Source: Nocardia miyunensis NBRC 108239
Lineage (GTDB): Bacteria; Actinomycetota; Actinomycetes; Mycobacteriales; Mycobacteriaceae
Assembly (NCBI RefSeq): GCF_001613065.1
Contig: NZ_BDBQ01000073.1
Coordinates: 27,430-91,429 of the forward strand
Length of the DNA: 64,000 bases
Reading direction: 5' to 3'
Position numbers and translations under genes: made by a program
Part shown: positions 63,301 through 64,000 of the stretch, one piece after another
How positions within the stretch are numbered: the stretch's first letter is position 1
Layout of the letters: every line of letters starts with the position of its first letter
Notes under the pieces: model-generated
Database searches by the model: none
The model's input: the letters and a program-made list of their open reading frames with translations, nothing else
Told to the model about the DNA's origin: nothing

Positions 63301-63402
63301 CGGCCCGACCAGCAGCAGTGCCGCTATGACGAGGGCCGTCACCAGCAGCACACGGCTGCGGCGGGACAGCGAAGGTAAGCCTGTCGGGGGGCGCATGCCC
63401 AC
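60397..63402 (-). CDS. UPF0182 (COG1615) large membrane protein
   Basis: 1001 residues. Seven membrane segments in the first ~330 residues (RVLLVTALVIAALLLVGPRLTDAY, TRIVLFLVVTLVVGLIIWLALLG and following). A very large extracytoplasmic domain follows (YGLDDDKVQYVDYSGNQT, YGEMIAKSDDDYAIVGG, LPIGDGGILYVEPWYLERN). A Pro/Thr/Gln-rich stretch and a short acidic coiled-coil tail (VQELNTALKSVQDAQKSGDLGKL) end the protein. Conserved across actinobacteria, function unknown. GTG 63402 (V-G-M-R-P-P) matches the family start and has GGGAG upstream; an earlier in-frame start at 63594 is unlikely. Confidence 0.93.
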   Translation of the reverse strand: MGMRPPTGLPSLSRRSRVLLVTALVIAALLLVGPRLTDAYTNWLWFGEVGFRKVYTTVLFTRIVLFLVVTLVVGLIIWLALLGAYRARPVFVPVSGPNDPIARYRTTVMGRLRLFGIGLPLLVGLLCGLVAQSSWVTVQLFLHGGAFGVKDPQFHLDVSFYAFNLPFYKMMLNWLFVATVIAFFANLVTHYVFGGLRLSGREGTLTRPARIQLAIIAGIFVLLKAIAYWFDRYSLLSSTRKEPTFTGGSYTDINAVLPAKLILLSIAIICALAFFAGVVLRDLRVPAMAAALLVLSSILVGAVWPLIVEQFEVRPNAATKESTYIERNIQATRHAYGLDDDKVQYVDYSGNQTKDPTTIPADQQTISNIRLLDPNLLTQTFIQRQQLQNFYGFPDPLDIDRYTIDGQVQDYIVAARELVPQNLSGNQTDWINKHTVYTHGDGFVASPANRVNVAPPKETSQAASGVASGTNTSSGTYGYPVFNVGDKSTVSDLFSQKDKEAIQVDQPRIYYGEMIAKSDDDYAIVGGNNQPPREYDTGTKQFTYDGKGGVPIGNWFNRLAFAAKYAQRNILFSGAIGSDSKIIYNRDPRDRVQQVAPWLTTDNDVYPAVVDGRIQWVVDAYTTLDNYPYAQHSSLDGLTQDSIDQNTGRVLPRKEVSYIRNSVKATVDAYDGTVNLYAVDPSDPVLKAWEGVFPGTVKPASAITPQLRAHFRYPEDLFKVQRDMLGRYHVDDPREFFTNNAFWSVPSDPTSDTPTSANQPPYYVLKGNQATGQPSFDLTSAMVGYKRQFLAAYISVSSDPVDYGKFTVLQLPTDSQTQGPQQVQTSMTTDARVSNERTTLTGGNTNKIRYGNLLTLPIGDGGILYVEPWYLERNSASAASFPQLVKVLASYGGNVGYEATLGDALNSMQPGLGTAATQQPGQAATSTSPNQSTTSNQGATTQPPPVIPPSGSSAARDAAVQELNTALKSVQDAQKSGDLGKLGSAFQDLQKAIDDYNKSGG

Positions 63403-63631
63403 GATGCCATCTCCCAGGTCCGGCGGTGCGCCGGTCCCGAGTTCGGGACCGGCGCACCGCAGTTGCTTGCGTTGCGGGTGGTCCGTGCGGACCGTTCGGC
63501 CCCACTCTACGGAAATCCTGATCACGTGCACCGACCTCCCTGAGGAAGCGGGTGCGTGTGCTGGTGCAAAGTGTGCGAACGCGACCCGGGCCAATGCGTC
63601 CGCGGCGCTCGCCGCCCCCTAGACTCAGCGC

Positions 63632-64000
63632 GCGTGACCGTAGACAACCCGGCCTCCGCCCTCTACCGCTGCATTCGCGAAGTGGCGGAGTTCGCCGATG
63701 CCGAGGGGTGGGACCGGCCGCCGCAGATGTTCGCCCTGGTGCCCACCGCGGATCTGGTGGCCGCCGAACCGGCCCTGCAGGATCAGCTCGACGACGGCGC
63801 GGAGCTGACACCCATTGCGCAGGAACCACTTCCCGACGATGTGATCGGTGAACTGGCCCTGGACGAATTCCTGGCCACCACCAGCTGGCCCGAGGCCGTG
63901 CGGGGCTGCGTGCTGGTCCAGCAGATCGTGGTGCTGCCCCCCGACGCCGAGCAGACCCTGGACGACGCCATCGCACCGCTGCTCGCCGACCGCGACGCCG
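63632..64000 (+). CDS. PPA1309-type protein, 3' truncated by window edge
   Basis: 123 codons to the window end, still open. GTG start, TVDNPASALYRCIREVAEFADAEGWDRPPQMFALVPTADL, LALDEFLATTSWPEAVRGCVLVQQIVVLPPDAE. This cytosolic protein of actinobacteria is habitually found divergent from the UPF0182 gene, as here (229 bp). Molecular function unknown. Confidence 0.8.

Noticed and set aside
60637..63378. Very long 913-codon rightward ORF opposite the UPF0182 gene
   Set aside because: Antisense shadow of a strongly GC3-biased gene; Arg/Gln/His-rich with no homology recognised.

Overview
This is a high-GC chromosomal window from an actinomycete, most likely Nocardia or a close mycolic-acid-containing relative. 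The assignment rests on gene content: a resuscitation-promoting factor with an ydaO-like leader, a large UPF0182 membrane protein, mycothiol-dependent maleylpyruvate-isomerase-fold proteins, an SAV2177/DUF574 methyltransferase paired with a GGDEF protein, a DUF6319-type protein, a PPA1309-type protein, and very strong G/C preference at third codon positions. No phage, plasmid, intact insertion sequence or CRISPR array is visible.

Region by region. 1-0.8 kb: 3' end of an acyl-CoA dehydrogenase. 1-6.1 kb: a compact leftward operon of type I DAHP synthase, chorismatase, benzoate-type CoA ligase and DMT exporter, with overlapping genes, a small upstream leader ORF and a perfect palindrome. It reads as a dedicated chorismate-to-3-hydroxybenzoate(-CoA) pathway and is the most notable system here. 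6.5-9.7 kb: a lipoprotein, then a DHFR-fold protein, a YCII protein and an ECF42-type sigma factor. 9.8-13.3 kb: two tandem paralogous acyl-CoA synthetases. 13.3-16.5 kb: a small membrane protein and a Met-rich PepSY membrane protein, probably metal related. 16.7-24.2 kb: an ArsR/SRPBCC/DinB-like operon, a TetR/oxidoreductase pair and a Fic protein, mixed with broken genes (frameshifted SRPBCC and SDR, cupin remnant, XRE-DUF397 deletion scar, SDR fragment). 24.5-26.5 kb: a LysR regulator divergent from a periplasmic-binding-fold protein. 26.7-32 kb: acyltransferase/SGNH protein, methyltransferase, and sodium:solute symporter with a small partner. 32-35 kb: pyruvoyl-dependent arginine decarboxylase, GNAT-like protein and diguanylate cyclase in one operon. 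35-39.3 kb: small Zn-ribbon and DUF6319-type proteins, DinB-like protein, DUF574 methyltransferase and PAS-GGDEF protein. 39.4-46.3 kb: TRIC pseudogene, two orphan substrate-binding lipoproteins, TetR, GNAT-like and secreted proteins, and a KstD-like flavoenzyme. 46.8-55.2 kb: a polytopic membrane protein, then the purine locus xdhA-microORF-xdhB-xdhC divergent from a xanthine/urate permease. 55.3-64 kb: sterol desaturase remnant, DHA2 exporter, initiator tRNA, rpf, SDR/LysR pair, UPF0182 protein and a partial PPA1309-type gene.

Genes cooperate mainly within these operons. The aromatic operon diverts shikimate flux and exports or activates its product. The xdh/permease locus covers purine uptake and oxidation to urate. 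The two GGDEF proteins give two separate c-di-GMP inputs. All functional calls rest on motif recognition by eye; no database search was run.
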